From assembly GCA_900018345.1 (NCBI GenBank), contig FCNA01000026.1, positions 60,317 to 124,316 of the forward strand: a stretch of 64,000 nucleotides of DNA, given 5' to 3'. Below are positions 51,224-60,103 of the stretch, one piece after another (position 1 is the first letter of the stretch; every line of letters begins with the position of its first letter). The notes below the pieces were generated by a model. It was not told the DNA's origin. It saw nothing but the letters and a program-made list of their open reading frames with translations, and made no database searches. This DNA comes from Clostridiales bacterium CHKCI006 (GTDB lineage Bacteria > Bacillota_I > Bacilli_A > Erysipelotrichales > Coprobacillaceae). The translations under genes and the position numbers were made by a program.

Positions 51224-52291
51224 CTACTCTGAAGAAGGTTGCAGTTCCATTAAACTATCCAGATCCAGTTGATTTTGTTGGGTCAGATTTTCGATGCGAT
51301 CTATTTTTGTCTGCTGTTCTGCGAGTTGACTGGAAAGCTCATCCAGCTTTGTATTCATGGAAAAATAAACATAGAGATTCAACCCAATCACGATGGCAAA
51401 AGCTAGAAATGCGAAAACATAGGGAAGAATATGATTTTTCAGTTTTCGTTTCTTTTGTGTTGAAGGTTGCCTCTCTAATGGAGGAGCTTCTCTTTTTACC
51501 GGTTCAGGTTCAGGCATCTTTAATAACACTTCCTGATGTGAAACGCTGCTTTGAGTCACCTGCCCCTGAAAACGGACAACGATCGCAGAGATATCATCCG
51601 TGATCTGATGTTCGCGAATATGGACATTCTTGACTAGATCGGTCAGTTCCTGGTTAGACCGAACATCAAAAGCCTCTAATAATGATTCGCTGTCAAAGCC
51701 CTGATAAGATGGATTGAGATATGCATTCGTAAAGCCATCCGTACCCAAGATCAAACCTTTCAGGTCACTGAGCCGCAAGCGAAGGACACGCAGGCGTGAA
51801 ATGGTATCCTTATGTGCCGCATGGTAAACTTGATCAAATTGATTATCATCCGGATAAGAAAGAATGACCGGATCGACTTCTTTTTTCGTATTATGCAAAG
51901 CAAAGATGGCACCGTCTCCGGCATGCACGATCGTCAGGGTATCCTGATAAATAAAACAGGCCATAAAAGTCGCCGCAAAATCATTAGGCTTCGAATTAGG
52001 ATGATGCTGGCAAAGATAATTGGTTACCTGACTGATCATCGAAACAAAATCCTGTCGCACACTTTGCGCATCCATTTCTGAAAAACGTGACAATACATTT
52101 TCACGAGTTAAATAATGTCCAATGGAATCAACCAGGTGCTTAGCACCCAGCCCACCATAGGTACTATTGGATACCCCGTCAGCTAAGCAGCAGACAAAGG
52201 GGGCTTCGCTGACAAAAAGGGCATCTTCACAGGATCTTCCATCTATGCGATGGGCCTTGCCTGTTTGATTGATTTGAATGATTTTAACCAT
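51224..52291 (-). CDS. PP2C-type phosphatase with C-terminal membrane helix and coiled coil
   Basis: 355 residues. PPM motifs: DGRSCEDA (metal/phosphate site), CLADGVSN (D38-G39), VHAGDGAIFA, ILGTDGFTN and TDDISAIVV. After a Pro/Glu/Lys linker (about 240-285) comes one membrane helix (YVFAFLAFAIVIGLNLYVYF) and an external or periplasm-side coiled coil (KLDELSSQLAEQQTKIDRIE). The catalytic half is cytoplasmic. Last gene of the operon, 18 bp after the kinase-like gene. It resembles the PP2C of TerY-P triads, but is membrane-tethered. Confidence 0.9.
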   Translation of the reverse strand: MVKIIQINQTGKAHRIDGRSCEDALFVSEAPFVCCLADGVSNSTYGGLGAKHLVDSIGHYLTRENVLSRFSEMDAQSVRQDFVSMISQVTNYLCQHHPNSKPNDFAATFMACFIYQDTLTIVHAGDGAIFALHNTKKEVDPVILSYPDDNQFDQVYHAAHKDTISRLRVLRLRLSDLKGLILGTDGFTNAYLNPSYQGFDSESLLEAFDVRSNQELTDLVKNVHIREHQITDDISAIVVRFQGQVTQSSVSHQEVLLKMPEPEPVKREAPPLERQPSTQKKRKLKNHILPYVFAFLAFAIVIGLNLYVYFSMNTKLDELSSQLAEQQTKIDRIENLTQQNQLDLDSLMELQPSSE

Positions 52292-52309
52292 ATATTTCCC
52301 TCTTTTCTT

Positions 52310-53884
52310 CTAATGGAATATCGCAATCAGTATAAACAGGATCGCTAATAAACTACAGATCACATAGATCAGCGGGCTCACCCACTGTTTTTCACGCATG
52401 AAACGATCCCAGCGTTCTGCATCCGTCTCGCCGGCAATCGCTGTTCGACCATTTTTCAGGAAAAGGCTTAAGATCCATTTTTGCAGGAAGCTGATCTCCT
52501 CCTCCGATAGCGAAGGATCCTCGCTTTCCAGTTTCAGATCAATGAACTCGTCTGGATCCTCTTCAATACTTGGAGCGCCTGGATAATCACCATAGTTGCC
52601 ATCCCCACGACGGGTCTCATAAACACGGGTCTTAGGTGTTTCAAGATGGGTCAAAACCGCGTACTGTTCGCTTAAGCTGACCGGAATACACTGGATATAG
52701 GCTTTCTCAACCAGACGATAGATGTCAGGAGCGTGCCGTTTGAGATTTTGCAATTCCTCCTCACGGATCTGGACATTGCCGTTTTCATCATAGTTCCCAA
52801 AAAGTTCATCCGGATTGATAAATGCCGAGATGACGATCATCAGCATCGAGTAAGAAAGATCAATGGTATTATAGAAAAGCCGATTATGAAAATACTTCTG
52901 AGGCATACAATTGAAAGTATCGGTAGCACTCACGACCGCCGGATAATCCAGATATTGGGTAGAGTCAATATCAATAATATGACTCTCGCCCGTTTGAGGG
53001 TCACATAAAACATTATGCGTTAAATCTTTATGCAGCACACCCCAGGTGGACAAGCCTAAAAGCTGCCTGGTCAAAGAAATCACGATCTTGCTGGCTGTCT
53101 GGTAAGTATGCAGCTGATAAATATCTAATTCGCTTCCCTCAAAATCGCGCATCGCGATACCGACCGGAATGTCGTTTTCAGCGTAAACGATGGCCAGCGG
53201 CAGTGCGGCATCAGGAAATTGGTCACTGATCCGCGTCAGTTTTTCAATGCGTTCCACCTCGTATCGTGAGATGCTGCGCTTATAGATCTTGATGCGAAAA
53301 CCAGGATAGCCAGGACATGGGAAGGTATAGCCTTCTACTCCCTCTGCATCCAGGGCCGGTTTCTTGGCTCTAAAGGTATAACGCTCCTTATGCCATTCAA
53401 AATAACATACCTGATTCAGGATATTGACCTTGGGCAAATAAGTAAAGTCCAGTCCTGCCGTCCCGAACTTTTTAGAAGCCAAATAAGGGGTGGTCATCGG
53501 TTGAATATTCTGAAACTGCGCCAGACCGGTGGATTGATTGATCTGCTGGAAAACAAAGATCGGAATCGTGACCTTCAGCAAGGCCGCACTTGAGATGATG
53601 GTATTTTGATAAGGGGTATTGGCGATGAAAAGCTGATCTTGATGACGATGCGTATCTAAATATTCATCCAGACCGCATTCATTCGTAAAAGCATACGCCA
53701 TCTCCCTCTCTTCTAAAGCATTGATTAATTTTTCATAGTTTTTTATGAGACCGGCAACTTCGGCATTCTCTTTGGCATGTTTAAAAAAGATAAAACGATA
53801 ATCTAAAAAAGCATCCAGATGATCCACCAGGTTCTCAAATGTCCCTTTGACCAGTGTGGCATCCAGAATTAATAAATCATGCAT
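52310..53884 (-). CDS. Membrane-tethered kinase-like protein of a TerY-P-type triad
   Basis: 524 residues. Residues 1-115 are an alpha/beta domain (LLILDATLVKG, FIFFKH, QLFIANTPYQN, IPIFVFQQ) that I cannot assign. Residues about 185-400 are protein-kinase-like: IKIYKR supplies the Lys strand, LHKDLTHNVL (285-293) replaces HRDxxxxN, and IIDIDSTQ (303-310) replaces DFG. So the key Asp, Asn and metal-binding Asp are kept in atypical form. A C-terminal membrane helix (LIYVICSLLAILFILIAIF) ends the protein. It lies between VWA and PP2C genes, as in TerY-P triads and E. coli yegIKL. Probably an active atypical kinase. Confidence 0.8.
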   Translation of the reverse strand: MHDLLILDATLVKGTFENLVDHLDAFLDYRFIFFKHAKENAEVAGLIKNYEKLINALEEREMAYAFTNECGLDEYLDTHRHQDQLFIANTPYQNTIISSAALLKVTIPIFVFQQINQSTGLAQFQNIQPMTTPYLASKKFGTAGLDFTYLPKVNILNQVCYFEWHKERYTFRAKKPALDAEGVEGYTFPCPGYPGFRIKIYKRSISRYEVERIEKLTRISDQFPDAALPLAIVYAENDIPVGIAMRDFEGSELDIYQLHTYQTASKIVISLTRQLLGLSTWGVLHKDLTHNVLCDPQTGESHIIDIDSTQYLDYPAVVSATDTFNCMPQKYFHNRLFYNTIDLSYSMLMIVISAFINPDELFGNYDENGNVQIREEELQNLKRHAPDIYRLVEKAYIQCIPVSLSEQYAVLTHLETPKTRVYETRRGDGNYGDYPGAPSIEEDPDEFIDLKLESEDPSLSEEEISFLQKWILSLFLKNGRTAIAGETDAERWDRFMREKQWVSPLIYVICSLLAILFILIAIFH

Positions 53885-53896
53885 AAACGCTCCCCC

Positions 53897-54676
53897 CTAA
53901 TCATTAAATTGGCTAAAGAAAAACATCATATTCGAAGCCAGGATACTGCTCAAATATTCACTATAGGCTTTACGGTTGGATTTAGGAGGCTTCGTAATCG
54001 TACTGAACACGCCGTTTTTCACATCTGCTTCGGTTGAGGAAGCATATCTTAAAGCTTTCATGCAGTTTTCAATCACTTTTTGACGATCCTCACTGTCAAT
54101 CGAAACCTTGTAACCGCCAAAATCCAGGGCATCTTTATTTCGGGTCAGCACACATTCGATAATGATCTTGCGATTATACATGATATCTGAAGAAAGACGG
54201 GTCAGGATCCGTTTATATTCCTCCGGGCTCTCAGTCGTCAGGGCATCGGTAACGATAAAATAGAAAGGAATGGTGCAAATCTGACCGCTTTTATTGCAGG
54301 CCTCGTTGATCCAATTCAAATATTCATCTGTCATATCGACACTTCTCGCTAAGGGGGTCTGTCCATAGCATTCCTTAGGCAAGGAGGCAATAAACGCCTT
54401 TGCATCAAAATGCGTGAGGTCGCCAAAATAGGCGACATGGCATTCGCTGTTATAGATCAGGATAATGATCAGGGTAAAATAGCGGTGGCCGACCCCCTGC
54501 ATATGATAAGCGATCTTGTCCAGGATCAGATCTGCCTCTTTTTTATAGCTGTTCATCGAACCCGAATAGTCCAGAATCAAACAAATAGGTGTGCGGGGAT
54601 GGGTCATCGCCCCTACCCGCATGGTCTCGATTTCATGAACGATGCGTTTGATCTCCGTTTCCTCAATATATTTCAT
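53897..54676 (-). CDS. VWA-domain (TerY-like) protein
   Basis: 259 residues from the ATG at 54676, after GGGAGGAAG; it overlaps the SEDS gene by 14 bp. MIDAS metal site: D36-Y-S38-G-S40 (LILDYSGSM), Thr in YGQTPLARSVD and Asp in FIVTDALTT, all intact. No signal peptide or membrane helix, so a cytosolic adaptor that binds a partner through a divalent metal. In TerY-P triads such a VWA protein recruits the kinase and phosphatase to a target. Here the overlap with the SEDS gene suggests the target is the cell-wall synthase. Confidence 0.88.
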   Translation of the reverse strand: MKYIEETEIKRIVHEIETMRVGAMTHPRTPICLILDYSGSMNSYKKEADLILDKIAYHMQGVGHRYFTLIIILIYNSECHVAYFGDLTHFDAKAFIASLPKECYGQTPLARSVDMTDEYLNWINEACNKSGQICTIPFYFIVTDALTTESPEEYKRILTRLSSDIMYNRKIIIECVLTRNKDALDFGGYKVSIDSEDRQKVIENCMKALRYASSTEADVKNGVFSTITKPPKSNRKAYSEYLSSILASNMMFFFSQFND

Positions 54677-56315
54677 CACTAACTTCCTCCCATTTTTGTA
54701 TATCTTTCCAATAAGCCTTGGATACGCTTGTATGTGCCATGATGCCAAACATCGTGCCATAGCTGATCGAAGCAGAAATCCCTGCACTGACTGCCGGGTT
54801 GACCACGCCTGTCAAAGGAATAATGGAGAAGGTCCCACCGACATTTAAAACGATCGCACAGAAAACAGCCGCTAAAGATAAGGCACTCAAGGTCTGGTTC
54901 AATTTAAACTGCTGTCTGACATTTTGCATCACAGCCAGAATCAATAAAATCAATAACCCCAACAATAACACCAGCATGATACTGCCATGACGCTGCGAGA
55001 TCAGGGCCATGACCAGGTCACTGTTAGCGGCGGTAATGTTTTTTAAAACGTCAAAGGATTGATTTCCAAGTAAGCCGCCGTTGGTAAAAGCCGCAACCAG
55101 CGCATGCACCGACTGGTAACCATAAGTCGTAAAATTCTCGAAACTGCCGGCTCCCGTTAAGCTTTTCCAGATGCTGGCATTGCTTCCCAGCCAGCCCTGA
55201 ATGCGTGAAAAGGCCGTGGAAGAGAGACTTGGCAGAATGAGCACAGCCACAACCGATAAACCAATCGCCACCAGGGATAACAATAAGCGACTGCACTGTA
55301 TCAAAATCGCTAAAACAAAGATGACGCCCAGCTGCACGAGCAAGCCACTATCCCCAATGATCAGCGCATATAGGAAACAATAAGCGCTGATACCGAAAAA
55401 GAGAAAAGAACTCTTACGTTCGCCAAATAAGCGTTGATCCGGAATGACCAGCACGACCAGTAATAATATCTTGACCATCTCAGAAGGCTGAAACTGTATA
55501 CCAAATAATGTGATCCAGTTATAGGCCCCCATGATCTCATCAGCCAAAGCAATATTCAGGATACTGATGATCAAGATCAGTAAGGCCGCTAATTTTCGAA
55601 AATAATCCCACAGCGTCTGCTTTCCTAAAAAACGATTGAGATTGAGGCTCAGAAACAGACGTGCCAGCACGGAGAAGAAAAGATAGAGCCCAACCCCTAC
55701 ATAAGCACTGACAAGACAACTCTGAAAGTCTCCGCCATTCAGTCCCGGATAAAGTGTCGCTTCGATATAAAAAGTCAGTAAAATGGTCATGATCTCTTCG
55801 ATCACAGGCAAATGATCACTGCGGATCAAGGTGAATGCCAGATTATAGATCAGCAGGAACAGATAAGGTCCCAGCACAGCTAACTGGCCGGTCAGGCGAT
55901 ACATCGCCGCGCCGCTCACAGCGATAAACGCTTCACCTAAAAGCAAGGGCAAATAGGTCAAGCATGTCTCAAAATCATTTGTGGGCAAAGAAAAGGTCAC
56001 TTCCTCACCACCGATGACTTCCCCTGTCGTCTCTTGTGTCCTGCCATTTTTCAGATTGAGGTATTCGATGCTTTTCTTTTTAGGACGATAGGTCACCATG
56101 CCCTGTTTGCGGGCGACGGTGATCTCTTTAAAATGAACATCATTTGTCTTTAGCCGTCCTAAGGTCGTCGCCAGCCCCTGCATGCCATCTTGAACGATGG
56201 TCTCCCCATTTTTAACCACAAGCCCAAAACGCCAGTTGCGTTTCTGGAAGAGGATATAAGCAGTGGCGATTATAAATAAGACAAGCAATATATCTAAACA
56301 AAGATTCACAATCAT
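54663..56315 (-). CDS. SEDS (FtsW/RodA) family protein with N-terminal FHA-like domain
   Basis: 550 residues. A first membrane helix (1-23) is followed by a cytoplasmic domain (about 28-112) with the FHA pattern: LGRLKTNDVHF (GR 53-54, ND 58-59), VARKQG where the canonical form is SRxH, then YLNLKNGRTQ and GEEVTFSL. From about 118 on there are some ten membrane helices with SEDS landmarks: FQPSEMVKILLL, GDSGLLVQLG, ANSDLVMALISQRHG and VVNPAVSAGISASISYGTMFG. SEDS proteins polymerise lipid II glycans with a class B PBP, which is the gene just upstream (4-bp overlap). Confidence 0.88.
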   Translation of the reverse strand: MIVNLCLDILLVLFIIATAYILFQKRNWRFGLVVKNGETIVQDGMQGLATTLGRLKTNDVHFKEITVARKQGMVTYRPKKKSIEYLNLKNGRTQETTGEVIGGEEVTFSLPTNDFETCLTYLPLLLGEAFIAVSGAAMYRLTGQLAVLGPYLFLLIYNLAFTLIRSDHLPVIEEIMTILLTFYIEATLYPGLNGGDFQSCLVSAYVGVGLYLFFSVLARLFLSLNLNRFLGKQTLWDYFRKLAALLILIISILNIALADEIMGAYNWITLFGIQFQPSEMVKILLLVVLVIPDQRLFGERKSSFLFFGISAYCFLYALIIGDSGLLVQLGVIFVLAILIQCSRLLLSLVAIGLSVVAVLILPSLSSTAFSRIQGWLGSNASIWKSLTGAGSFENFTTYGYQSVHALVAAFTNGGLLGNQSFDVLKNITAANSDLVMALISQRHGSIMLVLLLGLLILLILAVMQNVRQQFKLNQTLSALSLAAVFCAIVLNVGGTFSIIPLTGVVNPAVSAGISASISYGTMFGIMAHTSVSKAYWKDIQKWEEVSDEIY

Positions 56316-57586
56316 GAGGATGCCTCCTTTGTCAGGATATGATCATTGATCAGATCGGCGGCCAGGTTCATCGCTTTCGACGAACTGCCGGCTTTTTCCA
56401 GCATGGTAACGATGACGTAGCTTGGAGCCTCTTCATCGTCTAAACAACAGGCAAACCAAGCATGCGACTTGCCGCTGTCCAGCTCGGCGGTACCGGTTTT
56501 TCCGAAGCTGCGGCAATCAATCGGTGAACGATACCAGACACGCATTCCTGTGGTCAAAGCCTCTTTTAAGTAATCCACGGTCGACTGACTGATCAAGGCA
56601 TCAGCGGTTGTCTGTTGTCCCTGGATCAATGAAAACTGCTGATAGACACCGTCATTTGCCAGCGCAGCATAGAAGCTCGCCAGGCCCACCGGACTCATCA
56701 ACGTCTTCGATTGACCATCGGCTGTCCAAGCCAGATCGTCCGAACTGTCGATCGTGCCTTCATTGATCGTCGTACCGGCAATCAGATCTGCATCCAGGAT
56801 CCCTAAAGATCTCACAAACTGATCCAGATCATCCGCGGTCAAATATTTTTCCACATAATAACTGATGGCACAGTTACAGCTCTTATATAAGGCCTGCTTT
56901 AAATTCACCCTGCCATGTCTTTGCGTGCAACTGATGTGCCCATCCTTGCCATCACAATAATAACTGCCAAGATCATCCGGATCGATGCCTTTTTCCAACA
57001 GGCAGGCCACTGAAATCGCCTTAAAAGTAGAACCTGGGGCATAAGTCTGTAAGGCCTTATTCAGATAAGCGCCCTCCTGAATGTTTTCACTTGTCTCCTT
57101 GACATCTACCGATGGGGTACTGACCATACAGAGGATCTCCCCTGTTTGATAATCCGCCACAAAAACGGTTCCCGCATAACCTCCGTCTACCAAAGCCTCA
57201 TAAGCCGCTTCCTGTAAGTCTAGATCGATCGTTAAGCGGATCTCTTCACTTTGCGACTGATAGCCCTGGAAGAGATTCCCTTCCGAAGTATTGGCATAGA
57301 GTTCAGCCAAAACAGATGTCGGGATACTGTCATAATCATCACCTATGAGATGAAAAGTCGCCAGGCGCGTCAGTTTACTTTCCGCATAATCGCCGTTATA
57401 GATGTCCTGGCCATTGCGATCGACGATATGCGCGGTATTTAAAATATCATGATGAATAAAGTCCTGATAATACGATTTCATTTCATCCGCATGAAAAACA
57501 GGAACTAACAACACCAGGATGATGCCAGCACACATGATTAGAACAAGTAAACCACAAAGAATCTTCATACGATTAATTTTTGGCAT
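56312..57586 (-). CDS. Class B penicillin-binding protein (transpeptidase)
   Basis: 424 residues from the ATG at 57586, 8 nt after AGGAGG; the frame is open further upstream but contains the promoter. One N-terminal membrane helix (about 8-30), a short external pedestal, then the transpeptidase domain with S186-TFK (GSTFK), S236-CN and K363-TG (FGKTGTAEL). All active-site motifs are intact. Shorter than vegetative FtsI/PBP2 (no PASTA domains), close to mycobacterial PbpA in layout. It heads the operon and partners the SEDS gene. Confidence 0.92.
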   Translation of the reverse strand: MPKINRMKILCGLLVLIMCAGIILVLLVPVFHADEMKSYYQDFIHHDILNTAHIVDRNGQDIYNGDYAESKLTRLATFHLIGDDYDSIPTSVLAELYANTSEGNLFQGYQSQSEEIRLTIDLDLQEAAYEALVDGGYAGTVFVADYQTGEILCMVSTPSVDVKETSENIQEGAYLNKALQTYAPGSTFKAISVACLLEKGIDPDDLGSYYCDGKDGHISCTQRHGRVNLKQALYKSCNCAISYYVEKYLTADDLDQFVRSLGILDADLIAGTTINEGTIDSSDDLAWTADGQSKTLMSPVGLASFYAALANDGVYQQFSLIQGQQTTADALISQSTVDYLKEALTTGMRVWYRSPIDCRSFGKTGTAELDSGKSHAWFACCLDDEEAPSYVIVTMLEKAGSSSKAMNLAADLINDHILTKEASS

Positions 57587-57607
57587 CCATTCCACCTCCT
57601 CGGGGCT

Positions 57608-57636
57608 ATTATCCAACAAATTTCGAGCCTTCTCAA
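57608..57636 (-). promoter_or_regulatory. Promoter of the PBP-SEDS operon
   Basis: Minus strand TTGAGA (57636-57631), 17 nt, GATAAT (57613-57608), then AGGAGG and the ATG at 57586. Confidence 0.65.
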
Positions 57637-57726
57637 GCACAGCTTTCTGAATCAAACCACAAAAAGTTGAAATATATTCATTTTTCTGAAATCCCTGAAA
57701 ATGCTTAAGTTAGGCTGAAAAAATGG

Positions 57727-57732
57727 TATAAT
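57727..57732 (+). promoter_or_regulatory. -10 of the Cro/CI-type regulator gene
   Basis: TATAAT 29 bp before the ATG at 57761, with AAAGGA between. No clear -35. The 174-bp divergent region 57587-57760 would be the natural binding site for this regulator. Confidence 0.45.
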
Positions 57733-57760
57733 AGGGATAATAGTAAAGGATGTGAGGCGC

Positions 57761-58750
57761 ATGAACTACCAGACAAACATGCAGAAAAACTTGAAATATC
57801 TGCTTTCTTTAAGCGGCAAAAATCAGCATGATTTTGCCATGCAGTACCACCTTTCAGACGGCACGCTAAGCAGTTATCTGAATGGAAAAACAACCATCCA
57901 ATTAGATACGCTCATTCGCTTACAAGAAGATTTTCACTTCTCCATCGACGACTTTCTGACCCGTGATTTCAGCCAGGCCAATCTGGCGCATGCCAATGCC
58001 CAGGAGCTTACCCGTTATCAGGGCCTTTATACCATGTATTATTTTGACCCCTCTAGGCATCCCGGCACTTTCGATCAAAAGGATCAGCTGGAATACGGGA
58101 TCCTCTATATTCAAAGCATTTCTGTCCCGTTTCAGCCGGACATCAATCAGGTGACGGGCCTATTCGGCTTTGATCTGGATGGTTTACGGGCCTGCTGGGA
58201 ACACTATCGGTCACGTCCCGACGCCCTGCTTCAGGCCATACCTCAGGAAGGGATCTATCGCTATCAGGGACAAATGCATTTCTTAGAGGGCATTCTTAAT
58301 TTTCAGCTAAACAACCAGGATAAAGACTTTATTCTCTATTCCGTCAATCAGCCACGTGGGCAAAAAGCGTATATTGGCGGAATGGGGCTTTGCGCATCCA
58401 TATCACGTGGTTTGCAGCGCGTTCCCTGCATGCAGTATATGGGATCCTGCCGTGGTTTGATCACCGCCAGTCCGGGCGAGATTGCCGACCATTTGCGTCT
58501 AGGCAAAGAAGATATCCACCTCAACCTGGAAGTTCGCCGACTTTTAAGACGCATCGATGACTACTTTAATCCCTATGCCGAGTACCAGGATCTGGACACC
58601 GATGAAAAAGAAATACTGATTCAGCATCATCTCGAAAGAATTGTCCTGGACACCATCGAAACGCAGGTACTGCCATTTGAAAAAGCGACACAGCAACGGG
58701 ATTATCAGTGGTACCAATGGATCAAGCCCTTTGTAGAGGAGAGAGAATAG
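57761..58750 (+). CDS. Cro/CI (XRE)-type regulator with unknown C-terminal domain
   Basis: 329 residues from the ATG at 57761. A helix-turn-helix of XRE type lies at about 8-62 (LKYLLSLSGKNQHDFAMQYH, then LSSYLNGKTTIQLDTLIRL). The large remainder (about 70-329) has no family that I recognise. It alternates strands and helices and has two stretches with glycine turns (YRYQGQMHFLEGILNFQL, AYIGGMGLCASIS). It may be a ligand- or partner-binding domain. It directly abuts the pseudo-RelA gene (stop at 58750, ATG at 58751) and is divergent from the cell-wall/phospho-signalling operon. Confidence 0.8.
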   Translation: MNYQTNMQKNLKYLLSLSGKNQHDFAMQYHLSDGTLSSYLNGKTTIQLDTLIRLQEDFHFSIDDFLTRDFSQANLAHANAQELTRYQGLYTMYYFDPSRHPGTFDQKDQLEYGILYIQSISVPFQPDINQVTGLFGFDLDGLRACWEHYRSRPDALLQAIPQEGIYRYQGQMHFLEGILNFQLNNQDKDFILYSVNQPRGQKAYIGGMGLCASISRGLQRVPCMQYMGSCRGLITASPGEIADHLRLGKEDIHLNLEVRRLLRRIDDYFNPYAEYQDLDTDEKEILIQHHLERIVLDTIETQVLPFEKATQQRDYQWYQWIKPFVEERE

Positions 58751-60019
58751 ATGAAGTACATTCACGAAGTCGATGACCTGATGCATGAACTCATAGAGAA
58801 GATGCAGCGCTATTTGGATGAGCTTGCCATTCTCAAGGTCCAGCATGCCTATCAGCACATCAAAACAACGACCCGTAATCAGAGAAACGAAAAAGGCGAA
58901 CTCTATCTTGAAAAGAAGATCCTGGCCCTGTCGATCCTCGTTGATCTGCAGCTCGATGAAGCGACATTAACCGCCACCCTGGAACCTGATGCCTCACTGC
59001 AAAAGCAGATTCAGACCATCACCGATCTGATCGATCAGCTCTCGAAGAGCCCCTCTCCTCACCCCGCTTTATTAAATCAGCTGCTCGATACACGCAGCGA
59101 CACGACCGCCTATCTGATTCTTTTCGCTCATCAGCTTGTCAACCCAGAGCCCCAGGCCATCGAATCCTACTATTTACCGATGGCTCGCCAGCTCAACGCC
59201 AATTATTTTGTCTCTGAATTTGAAGAATACTGCTTTGCCCATGCCAATCCGGATGTCTATGCCAAGCTGACCCAACAATACGACGAGGAAATAACCCTAC
59301 AGCAGCATGATATCCAGCAGCTAGAACAACTGCTCGGTCCAGCTTTAGTGAGGATCCCGACCCGTATGAATGAAATCTACTATGCCGTCACCAATACCAT
59401 CAGTAAGATCTATTATGTGAAGATCCCTTATCAAAGTCAGGAAATTCCCTTAACCAATTACATTTTCCAGATTGCAGAACACCTAGAAAAACCGATTGCT
59501 TTCTTCTTTGATATCTATCAAAGCGTGCTGCATCCCCAAGGTTACCTCTGGTTAGGTCAGGGACATGATGAAACCCATTTAAGAAGATATGTCCTCTTAC
59601 AGGATCGTCACCATAACACCTACCGTCTCTTTTTGATGTCCCCAAATGAAAGACATCACTACAATCTGGGACAGCATCAGCCTGAAAACATTCCTTCCGA
59701 TGCCCTGACGATCTACGATTTAGAAGGGCATGTCACCTATTTGCCTGCGGAAGCCACGATCCTGGACTATGCCTTTGCCCTTGATCCAGACATTGGTTAT
59801 CATATGTATGCATTTACCCTCAATCATCAGTATCTGCGCCTTGAAGACATCTTCAAACAGGAAAAAGGAGCCCTGCTCACCCTCCATCAAGGGGATCGTG
59901 TCCAAGTCTATCACGACCTCGCGACCCCTACGGCTAAGATGGAGTGGTTTAAATGGGTACATACCACCAAGGCCCAAAATGCCCTGATCAGTTACTTCCA
60001 ATCCAAACTCAAAGAATAA
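58751..60019 (+). CDS. Degenerate RelA/SpoT homologue (RSH) retaining a TGS domain
   Basis: 422 residues. The C-terminal ~105 residues fit RSH proteins: a TGS domain (about 317-388; IYDLEGHVTYLPAEATILDY, GYHMYAFTLN, LHQGDRVQVY), then WFKWVHTTKAQNAL, like the 'WL.fvkT.rAr..I' helix after TGS. Residues 25-80 follow the RSH hydrolase start but lose its histidines (YLEKK for YixHP) and the HDxxED motif (LEPDAS). Residues 138-175 match the 'iyaPlA.rLg...ik.ELEd.af....P..Y' stretch. TRMNEIYYAV (204-213) aligns with GRPKHIYSIY but lacks its Lys. I infer a non-catalytic signalling RSH. Confidence 0.72.
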   Translation: MKYIHEVDDLMHELIEKMQRYLDELAILKVQHAYQHIKTTTRNQRNEKGELYLEKKILALSILVDLQLDEATLTATLEPDASLQKQIQTITDLIDQLSKSPSPHPALLNQLLDTRSDTTAYLILFAHQLVNPEPQAIESYYLPMARQLNANYFVSEFEEYCFAHANPDVYAKLTQQYDEEITLQQHDIQQLEQLLGPALVRIPTRMNEIYYAVTNTISKIYYVKIPYQSQEIPLTNYIFQIAEHLEKPIAFFFDIYQSVLHPQGYLWLGQGHDETHLRRYVLLQDRHHNTYRLFLMSPNERHHYNLGQHQPENIPSDALTIYDLEGHVTYLPAEATILDYAFALDPDIGYHMYAFTLNHQYLRLEDIFKQEKGALLTLHQGDRVQVYHDLATPTAKMEWFKWVHTTKAQNALISYFQSKLKE

Positions 60020-60074
60020 TATTTTAAACAGGAACAGTATCAACAAAGATAGATTTTGCCAATCTATCCCCATC

Positions 60075-60103
60075 AGCCTGACTTCCAGTAAGTCAGGCTT
60101 TTG
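60075..60103 (+). terminator. Terminator of the XRE/pseudo-RelA pair
   Basis: AGCCTGACT pairs with AGTCAGGCT, then TTTT. The rest of the gap up to 60560 shows no gene that I can support. Confidence 0.75.
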
